From Janthinobacterium sp. 64 (lineage in GTDB: Bacteria > Pseudomonadota > Gammaproteobacteria > Burkholderiales > Burkholderiaceae_D), in assembly GCF_002813325.1 (NCBI RefSeq), contig NZ_PHUG01000001.1, positions 2,604,001 to 2,668,000 of the forward strand: 64,000 bases of DNA, given 5' to 3'. A model generated the notes under the pieces. It worked only from the letters and a program-made list of their open reading frames with translations. It was not told where the DNA came from and did no database searches. The position numbers and the translations under genes are program-made. Shown piece by piece: positions 53,639 to 62,481 of this stretch (position 1 is the first letter of the stretch; each line of letters opens with the position of its first letter).

Positions 53639-54808
53639 ATGAAAAAAATGACCTTGAAACCGATGGCGCTCGCGCTGGCCGCCCTTTGCGTGGTGCTGGG
53701 CGCCGGCGTGGCCCTGTACTCCCCTTCCTCGACGGCGGCCGACGACGCCAAGGACAAGAACGCGGCACCAAAGCCTGCGCTGACCGTCACCACGGCCAAG
53801 CCGCAAACGGCCAGCCTGCCCATCAAGCTGAAGGCCAACGGCAACGTGGCCGCCTGGCAGGAAGCCGTCATCGGCAGCGAATCAAACGGCTTGCGCCTGA
53901 CCGACGTGCGCGTCAACGTGGGCGACGTGGTGCGCGCCGGCCAGGTGCTGGCCGTGTTCTCGAACGACACGGTCAACGCCGACGTGGCGCAGGCAAAAGC
54001 CGCCGTGCTGGAAGCACAAGCCAATGCCGCCGAGGCGGCCGCCAACGCGCAGCGTGCCCGCTCGCTGCAAAGCACGGGCGCCATCAGCGCGCAGCAGATC
54101 AGCCAGTACCTGACGGCCGAACAGACGGCCAACGCGCGCATCGCGTCCGCCAAGGCGCAACTGGCGTCGCAGCAGTTGCGCCTGAAATACACGCAGGTGG
54201 TGGCGCCCGACAGCGGCATCATCTCGTCGCGCTCAGCCACCGTGGGGTCGGTGGTGGGCGCCGGCACGGAGCTGTTCCGTATGATCCGCCAGGGCCGCCT
54301 CGAATGGCGCGCTGAAGTGACGGCCACCGAGCTGCTGAACCTGAAACCGGGCACCCTGGCGCAAGTCAAGGCGGCCAATGGCAGCATCCTGACGGGCAAG
54401 GTGCGCATGATCGCCCCCACCGTCGATCCGCAGACGCGCTCCGCCCTCGTGTACGTGGACCTGCCGGCCAGCACGGGCAACAATGCGCCGTTCAAGGCCG
54501 GCATGTACGCCAGCGGCGAATTTGAACTCGGCACCTCGGGCGCGCTGACGGTGCCGCAGCAGGCCATTGCCGTGCGCGACGGCTTCAGCTATGTCTTCCG
54601 CCTCAATGCCGACCAGCGGGTCAGCCAGATCAAGGTGCAGGCCGGACGGCGCCTGAGCGACCGCATTGAAATCCTGGGCGGCATCACGGCCGACACGACG
54701 ATTGTCGTCAGCGGCGCCGGCTTCCTCAATGACGGCGATCTGGTACGCAATGTGGCGACACCGGTAGCGGCACCGGCGGCAGCCAAGCCGGCCGCAGCGA
54801 AAAAATAA
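53639..54808 (+). CDS. RND efflux periplasmic adaptor (membrane fusion protein)
   Basis: A 389-residue periplasmic adaptor. It has an N-terminal hydrophobic anchor (MALALAALCVVLGAGVALY). The lipoyl half-motif SNGLRLTDVRVNVGDVVRAG comes next, then a helical hairpin rich in Ala and Gln (AAVLEAQANAAEAAANAQRA). The beta-barrel domain (LEWRAEVTATELLNLKPGT) and the membrane-proximal domain with ALTVPQQAIAVRDG complete it. The ATG at 53639 was chosen within the frame open from 53615. It links the inner-membrane RND pump downstream to the TolC-like channel upstream. The C-terminal tail is Ala/Pro/Lys-rich. Confidence 0.92.
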   Translation: MKKMTLKPMALALAALCVVLGAGVALYSPSSTAADDAKDKNAAPKPALTVTTAKPQTASLPIKLKANGNVAAWQEAVIGSESNGLRLTDVRVNVGDVVRAGQVLAVFSNDTVNADVAQAKAAVLEAQANAAEAAANAQRARSLQSTGAISAQQISQYLTAEQTANARIASAKAQLASQQLRLKYTQVVAPDSGIISSRSATVGSVVGAGTELFRMIRQGRLEWRAEVTATELLNLKPGTLAQVKAANGSILTGKVRMIAPTVDPQTRSALVYVDLPASTGNNAPFKAGMYASGEFELGTSGALTVPQQAIAVRDGFSYVFRLNADQRVSQIKVQAGRRLSDRIEILGGITADTTIVVSGAGFLNDGDLVRNVATPVAAPAAAKPAAAKK

Positions 54809-54817
54809 GGAGAGGCC

Positions 54818-57800
54818 ATGAATTTTTCCTCCCTCTCGATCAAGAACCCGATCCCGGCCATCATGCTGTTCGCGCTGCTGACCCTGGCCGGTCTGCTGGC
54901 CTACAAGGCCAATCCGGTGCAGGATTTCCCCGACATCGAACTGCCCATCGTCACCGTCAGCGCCGTGCTGCCCGGCGCCGCGCCGGCCCAGCTGGAAACG
55001 GAAGTGGCGCGCAAGATCGAAGACTCCGTCGCCACCTTGCAAGGCGTGAAAAACATCTACACCAAAGTGCTCGATGGCGTCGTCACGGTGACCGTCGAAT
55101 TCATCCTGGAAAAGCAGATCGCCGAAGCCGTCAACGACGTGCGCGACGCCGTCGCCCGCGTGAAAGCGGACATGCCGGCCGAGCTGCGCGACCCCACCGT
55201 CACCAAGGCGTCCACCGCCGGCAGGGTCGTGCTGACCTTTATCGCCACGGCGAAACCCGGTGTCGACAATCCGCTCGACTCTCCCGACCTGTCCTGGTTC
55301 GTCGACAACACGGTGGCCAAGCGCCTCCTGACCGTGCCCGGCGTGGGCGCCGTCACCCGTGTCGGCGGCGTCTACCGCGAGATCCAGGTGGAACTCGACG
55401 AGGCGCGCATGGCTGCCTTGAAAGTGTCGGCGCTCGACGTGTCGCGTCAGCTGCGTCTGGTGCAGCGCGAAGCGCCTGGCGGGCGGGGTGACATCAGCGG
55501 CGCCGAGCAATCGGTGCGCACCATCGCCACCGTCAAGACGGCCGATGAACTGTCGCGCGTGGAAGTGCCGCTGCCGGACGGGCGCCATGTGCGCCTGGAC
55601 CAGGTGGCCACCGTGCGCGACACCATCGCCGAACCGCGCGCGCTGGCCGAACAGGATGGCAAGACGGTCGTCGCTTTCGAGGTGTTCCGCACCAAGGGCG
55701 CCAGCGAAGTGGCCGTCGCCAGGGGCGCGCGCGACGCCATCGCCGACCTGCAGAAGGAGAACCCCAACGTGGTGCTGCAGCAGTCGATCGACAATGCCTT
55801 CCCCGTCGAGGAAAACTTCGAAGGTTCGATGGAGCTGCTGTACGAAGGCGCGCTGCTGGCCGTGCTGGTGGTGTGGTGGTTCCTGCGCGACTGGCGCGCC
55901 ACGCTGGTGGCCGCCGCCGCCCTGCCCCTGTCCGTGATGCCCGCTTTCCTCGGCATCTACTGGTTCGGCTACACGCTCAATACCGTCACCCTGCTGTCGC
56001 TGGCGCTGGTCGTCGGCGTGCTGGTCGACGACGCCATCGTGGAAATTGAAAACATCGAGCGCCATCTGCGCATGGGCAAATCGCCCATGCAAGCGGCCAT
56101 GGAAGCGGCCGACGAAATCGGCATGGCGGTGATCGCCACCACCTTCGCGCTGGTGGCCGTGTTCCTGCCGACGGCTTTCATGAGCGGCATCCCCGGCCTG
56201 TTCTTCAAGCAGTTCGGCTGGACGGCCGTGCTGGCCGTGCTGGCCTCCCTGGTGGTGGCGCGCCTGCTCACGCCGATGATGGCGGCCTACATCTTGAAAC
56301 CGCTGCCGCACAAGGAAGAACACGATGGCTGGCTGATGACGCGCTATCTGCACGTGATGCGCTGGTGCCTGAACCACCGCGGCGTCACGGCCATCGCCGC
56401 GGCCCTGTTCTTTGTCGGCGCCATCGCGCTGGTGCCGCTGCTGCCGACGGGTTTCGTGCCGGCCGCCGACCGCGCGCAGACGCAAATCAACCTGGAATTG
56501 CCGCCCGGTTCCACCCTGGGCGAAACGCAGGCCGTGGCAGCCCTGGCGCGCGATGCGGCCATGCGCACGCCGGGCATCGAGGGCGTCTTCAGTTCGATAG
56601 GCGGCGGCTCCAGCGGTGACGCCTTCGCCCCCGGCGCAGCGGCCGAAGCACGCCGCGCCGTGCTGACCCTGACCACCGTGCACCGCACGCAGCGCAAGGA
56701 ATCGATGGCGGACCTGGAAACGCAGTTGCGCAACAAGCTCGATACCATCCCCGGCGCGCGCTTCACGGTGGGCCCACCCGACACGGGCGTCAAGATGCAG
56801 CTGGTGCTGCGTTCGGAAGACCCGGTGGCGTTGATGGCGGCGGCGCAAAAGGTCGAGCGCGAACTGCGCGGCCTGAAGGGCATCGGCAACGTCAATTCCA
56901 GCGCCTCGCTGGTGCGCCCGGAAATCATCGTGCGTCCCGATTTTGCCAAGGCGGCCGACCTGGGCGTGACGGCGGCAGCCATCGGCGAGACGGTGCGCGT
57001 GGCCACGGCCGGCGACTACGATACGGACCTGACGAAAATGAACCTGCCCGAGCGACAAGTGCCGATCCGCGTCAAGCTGCCCAACAGCGTGCGCGCCGAC
57101 CTGGCCGCCATCGAGCGCCTGAGCGTGCCCGGCAAGAATGGCCCCGTGCGCCTGGCGAACGTGGCCACGGTGTCGATGGAAAGCGGCCCGGCGCAGATCG
57201 ACCGCTTGAACCGCAGCCGCAACGTGACCCTCGACGTGGAACTCGGTTCGCGCACCCTCGGCGAATTGAATGAAGAAGCGCGCGCGCTGCCGTCGATGAA
57301 GAATCTGCCGCCGTCCGTGAAGATCGCCGAACTGGGCGACGCGCAGGAGATGGCCTCGCTGTTCGCCAGCTTCGGCCTGGCCATGCTGATCGGCGTGCTG
57401 TGCATCTACTGCGTGCTGGTGCTGCTGTTCAAGGACTTCATGCAGCCGGTGACCATCCTGGCGGCGCTGCCGCTGTCGATCGGCGGCGCCTTCGTGGCGC
57501 TCTTGATCACGGGCAGCGCCCTGTCGATGCCGTCGATGATCGGCCTGATCATGCTGATGGGGATCGTCACCAAGAACTCGATCCTGCTGGTCGACTATGC
57601 GATCCTGGCGCGCCAGGCCGGCATGAACCGCTTCGACGCGCTGGTCGACGCCTGCCACAAGCGCAGCCGCCCCATCCTGATGACGACGATCGCCATGGGC
57701 GCCGGCATGATGCCGCTGGCGCTGGGCTGGGGTGCCGATCCCAGCTTCCGTTCGCCGATGGCCATTACCGTCATCGGCGGCCTGATCACGTCGACCTTAT

Positions 57801-57934
57801 TGAGCCTCTTGGTGGTACCGGCCGTGTTCACCTATATCGACGACCTCGAGCACCTGCTCAAGCGCGGCATGGCGAAACTGCGCCGCCAGAAGGCCCCGCT
57901 GCGCCGCGATGACAGGGCGGCGCTGGAAAAATAA
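54818..57934 (+). CDS. RND-family inner-membrane efflux transporter
   Basis: A 1038-residue pump with the duplicated six-plus-six membrane topology. TM1 is IPAIMLFALLTLAGLLAY. The proton-relay aspartates sit in VVGVLVDDAIVEIENIERH of TM4, and the partner lysine in MGIVTKNSILLVDYA of TM10. Large periplasmic loops carry the porter and docking domains. AAGGAGAGG lies directly before the ATG, 9 bp after the adaptor gene. The pump, adaptor, channel and TetR regulator form a complete tripartite export system. Its DD-bearing TM4 and sequence style suggest the drug-exporting branch, not the metal-exporting HME branch. Confidence 0.93.
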   Translation: MNFSSLSIKNPIPAIMLFALLTLAGLLAYKANPVQDFPDIELPIVTVSAVLPGAAPAQLETEVARKIEDSVATLQGVKNIYTKVLDGVVTVTVEFILEKQIAEAVNDVRDAVARVKADMPAELRDPTVTKASTAGRVVLTFIATAKPGVDNPLDSPDLSWFVDNTVAKRLLTVPGVGAVTRVGGVYREIQVELDEARMAALKVSALDVSRQLRLVQREAPGGRGDISGAEQSVRTIATVKTADELSRVEVPLPDGRHVRLDQVATVRDTIAEPRALAEQDGKTVVAFEVFRTKGASEVAVARGARDAIADLQKENPNVVLQQSIDNAFPVEENFEGSMELLYEGALLAVLVVWWFLRDWRATLVAAAALPLSVMPAFLGIYWFGYTLNTVTLLSLALVVGVLVDDAIVEIENIERHLRMGKSPMQAAMEAADEIGMAVIATTFALVAVFLPTAFMSGIPGLFFKQFGWTAVLAVLASLVVARLLTPMMAAYILKPLPHKEEHDGWLMTRYLHVMRWCLNHRGVTAIAAALFFVGAIALVPLLPTGFVPAADRAQTQINLELPPGSTLGETQAVAALARDAAMRTPGIEGVFSSIGGGSSGDAFAPGAAAEARRAVLTLTTVHRTQRKESMADLETQLRNKLDTIPGARFTVGPPDTGVKMQLVLRSEDPVALMAAAQKVERELRGLKGIGNVNSSASLVRPEIIVRPDFAKAADLGVTAAAIGETVRVATAGDYDTDLTKMNLPERQVPIRVKLPNSVRADLAAIERLSVPGKNGPVRLANVATVSMESGPAQIDRLNRSRNVTLDVELGSRTLGELNEEARALPSMKNLPPSVKIAELGDAQEMASLFASFGLAMLIGVLCIYCVLVLLFKDFMQPVTILAALPLSIGGAFVALLITGSALSMPSMIGLIMLMGIVTKNSILLVDYAILARQAGMNRFDALVDACHKRSRPILMTTIAMGAGMMPLALGWGADPSFRSPMAITVIGGLITSTLLSLLVVPAVFTYIDDLEHLLKRGMAKLRRQKAPLRRDDRAALEK

Positions 57935-57972
57935 GCGCTGCCATTGTTTGCAAAATCGCCCCCTGCGGGCAA

Positions 57973-58014
57973 GGAAGCGAAGGACCGGCCGCCAGGCCGC
58001 GCTCCCTCGCTTCC
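57973..58014 (+). terminator. hairpin after the RND operon
   Basis: GGAAGCGA and TCGCTTCC form the base of a long stem with a GC-rich inner loop, about 38 bp after the pump stop. No T-run follows, so termination efficiency is uncertain. Confidence 0.5.
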
Positions 58015-58065
58015 ATCTATCTGGCATACTGCGCCCATTCTCCATGAACGCAATCTGCCCTGCCT

Positions 58066-59037
58066 ATGAATTACCGCACCCCACTCGTCCTGCTGATGGT
58101 ATCCGCACTGCTCGGCGCCTGCTCGGAAAAGACCGCCCCAGCCAGCGCCGGCCTGGCAGCTGACGTGGTCACCGAAGTCCCTGCTGCCGCAGCAGACACC
58201 GCATCGGCCGAACACGTGCCGCCGCCATCCGCCACCGCACCGAGGACGGAAGCGATGAACACGCCACAGGCGCGCGAGCGCGAAGTGGGCATGATGCGCG
58301 CCGTCTTCGGCAAGGACTACCGCAGCGACAGCGACGATGCGCTGGCCGACCTGCCAGATCCCGACAACCACGTCGACAAGCTCAGTTACGTGGTCAGCGC
58401 CGTCAGCCACAAGCTGCTGCCCGATGGCAGCGCCATCCTGGTGGCGAATGCGGAAACGGCCAACACGGAAGGCACGGCGGAATCGGCGCATGCCTCGCCG
58501 GGACTGTTGAACGTCTTTTTCCTGACCCCCAAGGGCCAGCCGGAAGAAGGCAAGTGGCAAGTCGTGAAACGCCTGGAAAACATCGCTGCCCTGGGCTCGT
58601 CGGGGCAACTCGGTGAAGTCCACTGGGTCATGCTGGGCGCGAACAAGCCTGGACTGGCGATCCGCCATGGCTATACGGGCCAGGGTTACACCATCACGCA
58701 ACTGGCCCTGTTTGAAATCGGCGACGGCAAGGTCAGCTCACTCGACGGTGCCATCGACCTGTATTCGGACAATATGGGCGCCTGCGGGCCTGAAACGGAC
58801 GAGTGCTGGCTGGTCAAGGGAAACTGGCGCTTCGCGCCGGCGCGCAATGGCGGCGCCTACGACGACTTGCTGATCGATTTCAAGGGCGCCTCTGAAAAGA
58901 TCAAGCCTGGCGTCACCGTCAAGCCGGACGAAGACCCGCCGCGCATCGCCACGCCCCTGAACGGCCACGCGCGCTATGGCTTCGATGGCAAGGGATATAA
59001 ATTGGTTGAAGGCAAGAACCCGGTGCCTGGCGTCTAG
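58066..59037 (+). CDS. hypothetical lipoprotein
   Basis: A 323-residue protein with a lipobox (VSALLGACSE). A disordered Ala/Pro/Thr-rich stretch to about residue 70 follows. The rest is a beta-rich domain (SYVVSAVSHKLLPDGSAILVANAE, LLNVFFLTPKGQPEEGKWQVVKRL, GYTGQGYTITQLALFEIGDGK) with two Cys that could pair (MGACGPETDECW). I do not recognise the family. It is probably outer-membrane anchored and is expressed alone, convergent with the TPR membrane protein across the second copy of the palindrome. Confidence 0.68.
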   Translation: MNYRTPLVLLMVSALLGACSEKTAPASAGLAADVVTEVPAAAADTASAEHVPPPSATAPRTEAMNTPQAREREVGMMRAVFGKDYRSDSDDALADLPDPDNHVDKLSYVVSAVSHKLLPDGSAILVANAETANTEGTAESAHASPGLLNVFFLTPKGQPEEGKWQVVKRLENIAALGSSGQLGEVHWVMLGANKPGLAIRHGYTGQGYTITQLALFEIGDGKVSSLDGAIDLYSDNMGACGPETDECWLVKGNWRFAPARNGGAYDDLLIDFKGASEKIKPGVTVKPDEDPPRIATPLNGHARYGFDGKGYKLVEGKNPVPGV

Positions 59038-59050
59038 CAGGACCAGGCCA

Positions 59051-59077
59051 GGGGTCAGACCCGCCGGGTCTGACCCC
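59051..59077. repeat. intergenic palindrome, copy 2 (bidirectional terminator-like)
   Basis: GGGGTCAGACCC and GGGTCTGACCCC form a perfect 12-bp stem around GCC. The core GACCC-GCC-GGGTC is identical to copy 1 at 36827-36855, and the site again lies between two convergent genes. Confidence 0.8.
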
Positions 59078-59088
59078 ACGCAAGCCAG

Positions 59089-59829
59089 CTACCTGCGCGC
59101 CGCCTCCAGGCGCGCCAGCAGCGGCGCATACATCGAGCGCGTATGGCTGCTCCAGCGGGCCATGGCGTTGTCGATATCGAGCAGCAGGCGTTCCGACAAC
59201 ACCTTGTCGCCCTGCTGCAGCGCCCAGATCGCGCACTCGGCGCGGCAGTCGAAGCTGTTGTAGCGCGTCAGCGCGTCGTCGAATTCCGCCTTCGCTTCCA
59301 CCTGGCGCCCGCTTTGCGCCAGCGCGCGCGCCGTCAGCAGCGACACCATCTCGGGACGAAAATGCATATCCGTGCGGCGAATGAATTCCAGGTGCGTCAG
59401 CGCTTCGGCGCCGCGCGCGCATTCCAGGTAGGCGCGTGCCGCACCGAGGCGAATTTCCAGGTCCGATGCAAACGCGCCCTGCAGGCAGGCCTCGTAGGTC
59501 GATGCCGCTTCCTGCGCATTGCCCGCTTCGAGCTGCGCGCTGGCCAGGCGCATCTGGTTTTGCGCCGTCGGCGTATACTCGAAGGCGGCCTTCGCCTCGC
59601 GCAATTCGCGGTTCGGATCGAGCACCTGCACGGCCACCGAAGCGACCTTGCGCGCGCCTTGCGGCAGGCGCGAATTGGGCAGGTAGATGGCGAAGAAATA
59701 CACCACGCTGCCCAGCAGCGGGAACATGAATAAAATGAGCAGCCAGTACAGTTGCTGCCCGTTGCGCACCACGTGAATCGCAAAAAATACCGCGATCAGA
59801 ATGTGTATGCCTATGCCAAAAATCGTCAT
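59089..59829 (-). CDS. membrane-anchored TPR protein with PLD-N-terminal-like segment
   Basis: A 246-residue protein. Two N-terminal hydrophobic helices (IFGIGIHILIAVFFAIHVV and YWLLILFMFPLLGSVVYFFAIY) resemble the PLDc_N/cardiolipin-synthase N-terminal pair but are not followed by a phospholipase domain. The rest is a cytoplasmic or periplasmic set of TPR-like helices (QNQMRLASAQLEAGNAQEAASTYEAC, RPEMVSLLTARALAQSGRQVEAKAEF). It probably scaffolds other proteins at the membrane. No enzymatic motif is present. It is isolated between convergent neighbours. Confidence 0.78.
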   Translation of the reverse strand: MTIFGIGIHILIAVFFAIHVVRNGQQLYWLLILFMFPLLGSVVYFFAIYLPNSRLPQGARKVASVAVQVLDPNRELREAKAAFEYTPTAQNQMRLASAQLEAGNAQEAASTYEACLQGAFASDLEIRLGAARAYLECARGAEALTHLEFIRRTDMHFRPEMVSLLTARALAQSGRQVEAKAEFDDALTRYNSFDCRAECAIWALQQGDKVLSERLLLDIDNAMARWSSHTRSMYAPLLARLEAARR

Positions 59830-59920
59830 GCTGCGACCTCGTTCGTGATGGGAGCGGCTGGCACCATGCCGCCGCTTTCCCTGCTCAGAATATTACACTG
59901 GCCGCGCCGTGCACACGTGC

Positions 59921-61315
59921 CTATTGCGTCTTGGCCGACCAGCCGCCGCCCATGGCGCGGTACAGGTCGACGGAAGCGACGAGGATGCGCGTCTTCAGCT
60001 GCAGCAGGCCTACATCCGCGCTGTACAGGGTGCGCTGGGCGTCGAGTTCTTCCAGGTACGATGCGTAGCCATTGCGGTAGCGGTTGTGCGCGATGCGCAA
60101 GGTGTCCGCCGCCGTGGCGCGGCGCGCGTCGTTTTCCACGGCTTGCTGCCGCAGCCGGTAGATGGCGCCCAGGCTGTTCTCCGTTTCGGCGAAGGCATTC
60201 CTCACCACGTTTTCATACGTGTACACCAACTGGTCGCGCTGCGCGCCGGCCGCCTCCGTCTGCGCCTGCACCCGCCCGCCATCGAACAGGGGGCCGGCCG
60301 CCAGCGCCGTCAGGCGCCACAGGGCCGTCGGCGCATGCAGGAAATCGGTGAGCGTTGTCGCCTGCCCGCCGCCGACGGCCGTCAGCTTGAACGAGGGCAG
60401 CAGCTGGTCGCGCGTGGCGGCCAGGCTGGCGTTGGCGGCCGCCAGGTTGTGTTCCGCGCGCGCGATGTCGGGCCGCCGGCGCAGCAATTCCGACGGCAGG
60501 CCTGCCGGCACGCCCGGCGCCGCCAGCTCGGCCAGCGGCAAGCCGCGCGCGATGGGGCCGGGATTGCCGCCGACGAGAATCGCCAGCGCGTTTTCCTGCT
60601 CGAATATCTGCCGCTGCAGCTGTGGCACTTGCTCGGCCGCTGCATGGTATTCCGATTGCGCCTGCAGCCATTCCAGCCGCGAGCTGTAGCCCACCTCGAA
60701 CTGCTTGCGCGCCAGCTCGCGCGACTGTTCGCGCAACTGCAGGGTCGATTGCGTCAGCGCCAGCTGCGCATCGAGTCCGCGCAGATTCAGGTAAGCGGTG
60801 GCCACGCTGGCGGCGATCGACAGGGCCGCCGCATCGAGGCTGGCCTGCTCGGCGCGATAGCTCTCGCCGGCCGCATCGCTCAGGCTGGCCAGCCGGCCCC
60901 ACACGTCGATTTCATAGCTGGCCTGCAGTTCGGCCTGGAAGACGTTCGTCACATACGGCTTGCCGCTCGACGCCAGGGTGCGCGTGCGCGTGGGCGAACC
61001 GTCGAAGGCCAGGTTGGGCGCGTGGTTTGCATCGGCCTGCGCCAGGCGCGCGCGGTATTCCTGCACGCGGGCGCGCGCCACGCGCAAGTCGCCGTTGCGC
61101 GCCAGCGCCTCGCCCACCAGGTCACTCAAGACCGGATCGCCAAAAGCCTGCCACCACAGCTGCTCGACTTGGGCCTGGGTCGCCGCTGGTGCGCCGATGG
61201 CTTGCGCGCGCCAGCCGGACGGCAGCTGCAGTGCCGACGCAGGCTGCGGTGGCGCGTTGGCGGCGCAGCCTGCCAGCGCCAGCGCGGCGGCCATCAGCAA
61301 TAAACGGTGCTTCAT
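59921..61315 (-). CDS. outer-membrane efflux lipoprotein (TolC/OprM-like) of the MFS pump operon
   Basis: A 464-residue efflux channel with a lipobox (AALALAGCAAN). Paired repeats include LWWQAFGDPVLSDLVGEALARNGDLRVARARVQEYRA and LLRRRPDIARAEHNLAAANASLAATRDQLLPSF. Its start overlaps the stop of the adaptor gene by 4 nt. As third gene of the operon it should give the EmrAB-like inner-membrane pair its own exit duct. It is unlike the TolC-like protein at 52213 in sequence detail, so the two are not a recent duplication. Confidence 0.92.
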   Translation of the reverse strand: MKHRLLLMAAALALAGCAANAPPQPASALQLPSGWRAQAIGAPAATQAQVEQLWWQAFGDPVLSDLVGEALARNGDLRVARARVQEYRARLAQADANHAPNLAFDGSPTRTRTLASSGKPYVTNVFQAELQASYEIDVWGRLASLSDAAGESYRAEQASLDAAALSIAASVATAYLNLRGLDAQLALTQSTLQLREQSRELARKQFEVGYSSRLEWLQAQSEYHAAAEQVPQLQRQIFEQENALAILVGGNPGPIARGLPLAELAAPGVPAGLPSELLRRRPDIARAEHNLAAANASLAATRDQLLPSFKLTAVGGGQATTLTDFLHAPTALWRLTALAAGPLFDGGRVQAQTEAAGAQRDQLVYTYENVVRNAFAETENSLGAIYRLRQQAVENDARRATAADTLRIAHNRYRNGYASYLEELDAQRTLYSADVGLLQLKTRILVASVDLYRAMGGGWSAKTQ

Positions 61316-62481
61316 GGCCTGGCCTTCTTCGGCGCAGGCGGCGGCGCGGGATTGTCCGCCGAGTCGTTCAGCACGGCGGAGGTGTCGACGCTGACCACCA
61401 CCGACATGCCGGGCACGAGCCGGCGCGCATTCGCCTGGCCCGCATCGATGCGGATGCGCACGGGAATGCGCTGGGCGATTTTGAGGTAATTGCCCGTCGC
61501 GTTATCGGCCGGCAGCACGGAAAATTCGGAACCGGTGGCCGGCGAAATGCGCTCCACCTGGCCCGTCAGCACGGCGCCGTCAAGCGCGTCGACGTGGAAG
61601 GTGGCGCTCTGCCCTTCCTGCACGCCGTTCATCTGCGTTTCCTTGAAATTGGCGATCACCCACATCTGGCGCGGCACCAGCGCCATCAGCTGCGCGCCCG
61701 AATTCACGTACGCGCCCTGGCGCACCGTCACCTGGCCCAGCTGGCCATCGGATGGCGCCACGATGCGCGTGTTATCGAGGTCGATCTTCGCCGCCTTGAC
61801 GGCCGCCTGCGCATTCGCCACGGCCGCTTCCAGCGACAGCTTGTTGACCACAACGGAATGCGCGCTTTGCTGGGCGATGTCGAGGTTGGCCCGGGCCTGC
61901 GCCAGCGCTGCCGCCATCTGCGCCTGCGCGGCGCGCGACTGGTCGTGTTCGCGCTGCGACAGCGAACCATCGGCCACCAGCTGCTCCACGCGATTCAAAT
62001 CGGCGCTGGCCTTGCGCGCCTGCGCTTCCGCATTCGCCATCACGGCCTGGCTGACGGCGATGCCCGCTTCAGCGCTGGCCTTCTGCTGCGCCCAGTTCGA
62101 CAGCGCCGCCTGCTGCGCGGCCAGCTGCGCCTGCGCCTGCTCGTAGCGCTGCTGGTAGATGCGGTCGTCGATGCGCACCAGCAGCTGGCCCTCCTTGACG
62201 TCCATGAAATCCTGCACCGTCACTTCCACCACATAGCCCGACAGCTGCGTGCCGATGATGGTCACCTGCCCGCGCACGGTGGCGTTTTCCGTCGTCACGA
62301 TGGGACTCGTGAACGGCGGCAGCCGCCACGCGTACAGCACGATCAGCACGCCCACCAGGGCCACGGCGGCAAAGGCCAGCGCGGACAGCCACTGGTGGCG
62401 CCGGTCCGGCTGCGCCATGGAAGGGGCGGCAGGTGCGGGTGCGGTGGGCGGTACTGGTGGCGGCGTATTATTTTCTGTCAT
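61312..62481 (-). CDS. EmrA-like membrane fusion protein (HlyD family)
   Basis: A 389-residue adaptor. It has a Pro-rich cytoplasmic start, one membrane helix (WLSALAFAAVALVGVLIVLYAW), and a split lipoyl domain with IIGTQLSGYVVEVTVQDFMDVKEGQ and IVAPSDGQLGQVTVRQGAYV. A long Ala/Gln-rich coiled coil lies between the halves. This layout is typical of EmrA partners of DHA2 transporters. The start MTENNTPPPV at 62481 overlaps the transporter stop by 14 nt, and its own stop overlaps the TolC-like gene. AP-rich ends make the exact N-terminus slightly uncertain. Confidence 0.9.
   Translation of the reverse strand: MTENNTPPPVPPTAPAPAAPSMAQPDRRHQWLSALAFAAVALVGVLIVLYAWRLPPFTSPIVTTENATVRGQVTIIGTQLSGYVVEVTVQDFMDVKEGQLLVRIDDRIYQQRYEQAQAQLAAQQAALSNWAQQKASAEAGIAVSQAVMANAEAQARKASADLNRVEQLVADGSLSQREHDQSRAAQAQMAAALAQARANLDIAQQSAHSVVVNKLSLEAAVANAQAAVKAAKIDLDNTRIVAPSDGQLGQVTVRQGAYVNSGAQLMALVPRQMWVIANFKETQMNGVQEGQSATFHVDALDGAVLTGQVERISPATGSEFSVLPADNATGNYLKIAQRIPVRIRIDAGQANARRLVPGMSVVVSVDTSAVLNDSADNPAPPPAPKKARP

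Noticed and set aside
54233..57658. A frame of more than 1100 codons antisense to the RND pump
   Set aside because: Extremely His/Gln/Arg-rich with no recognisable domain. Long antisense open frames are common opposite high-GC genes with strong third-position GC.
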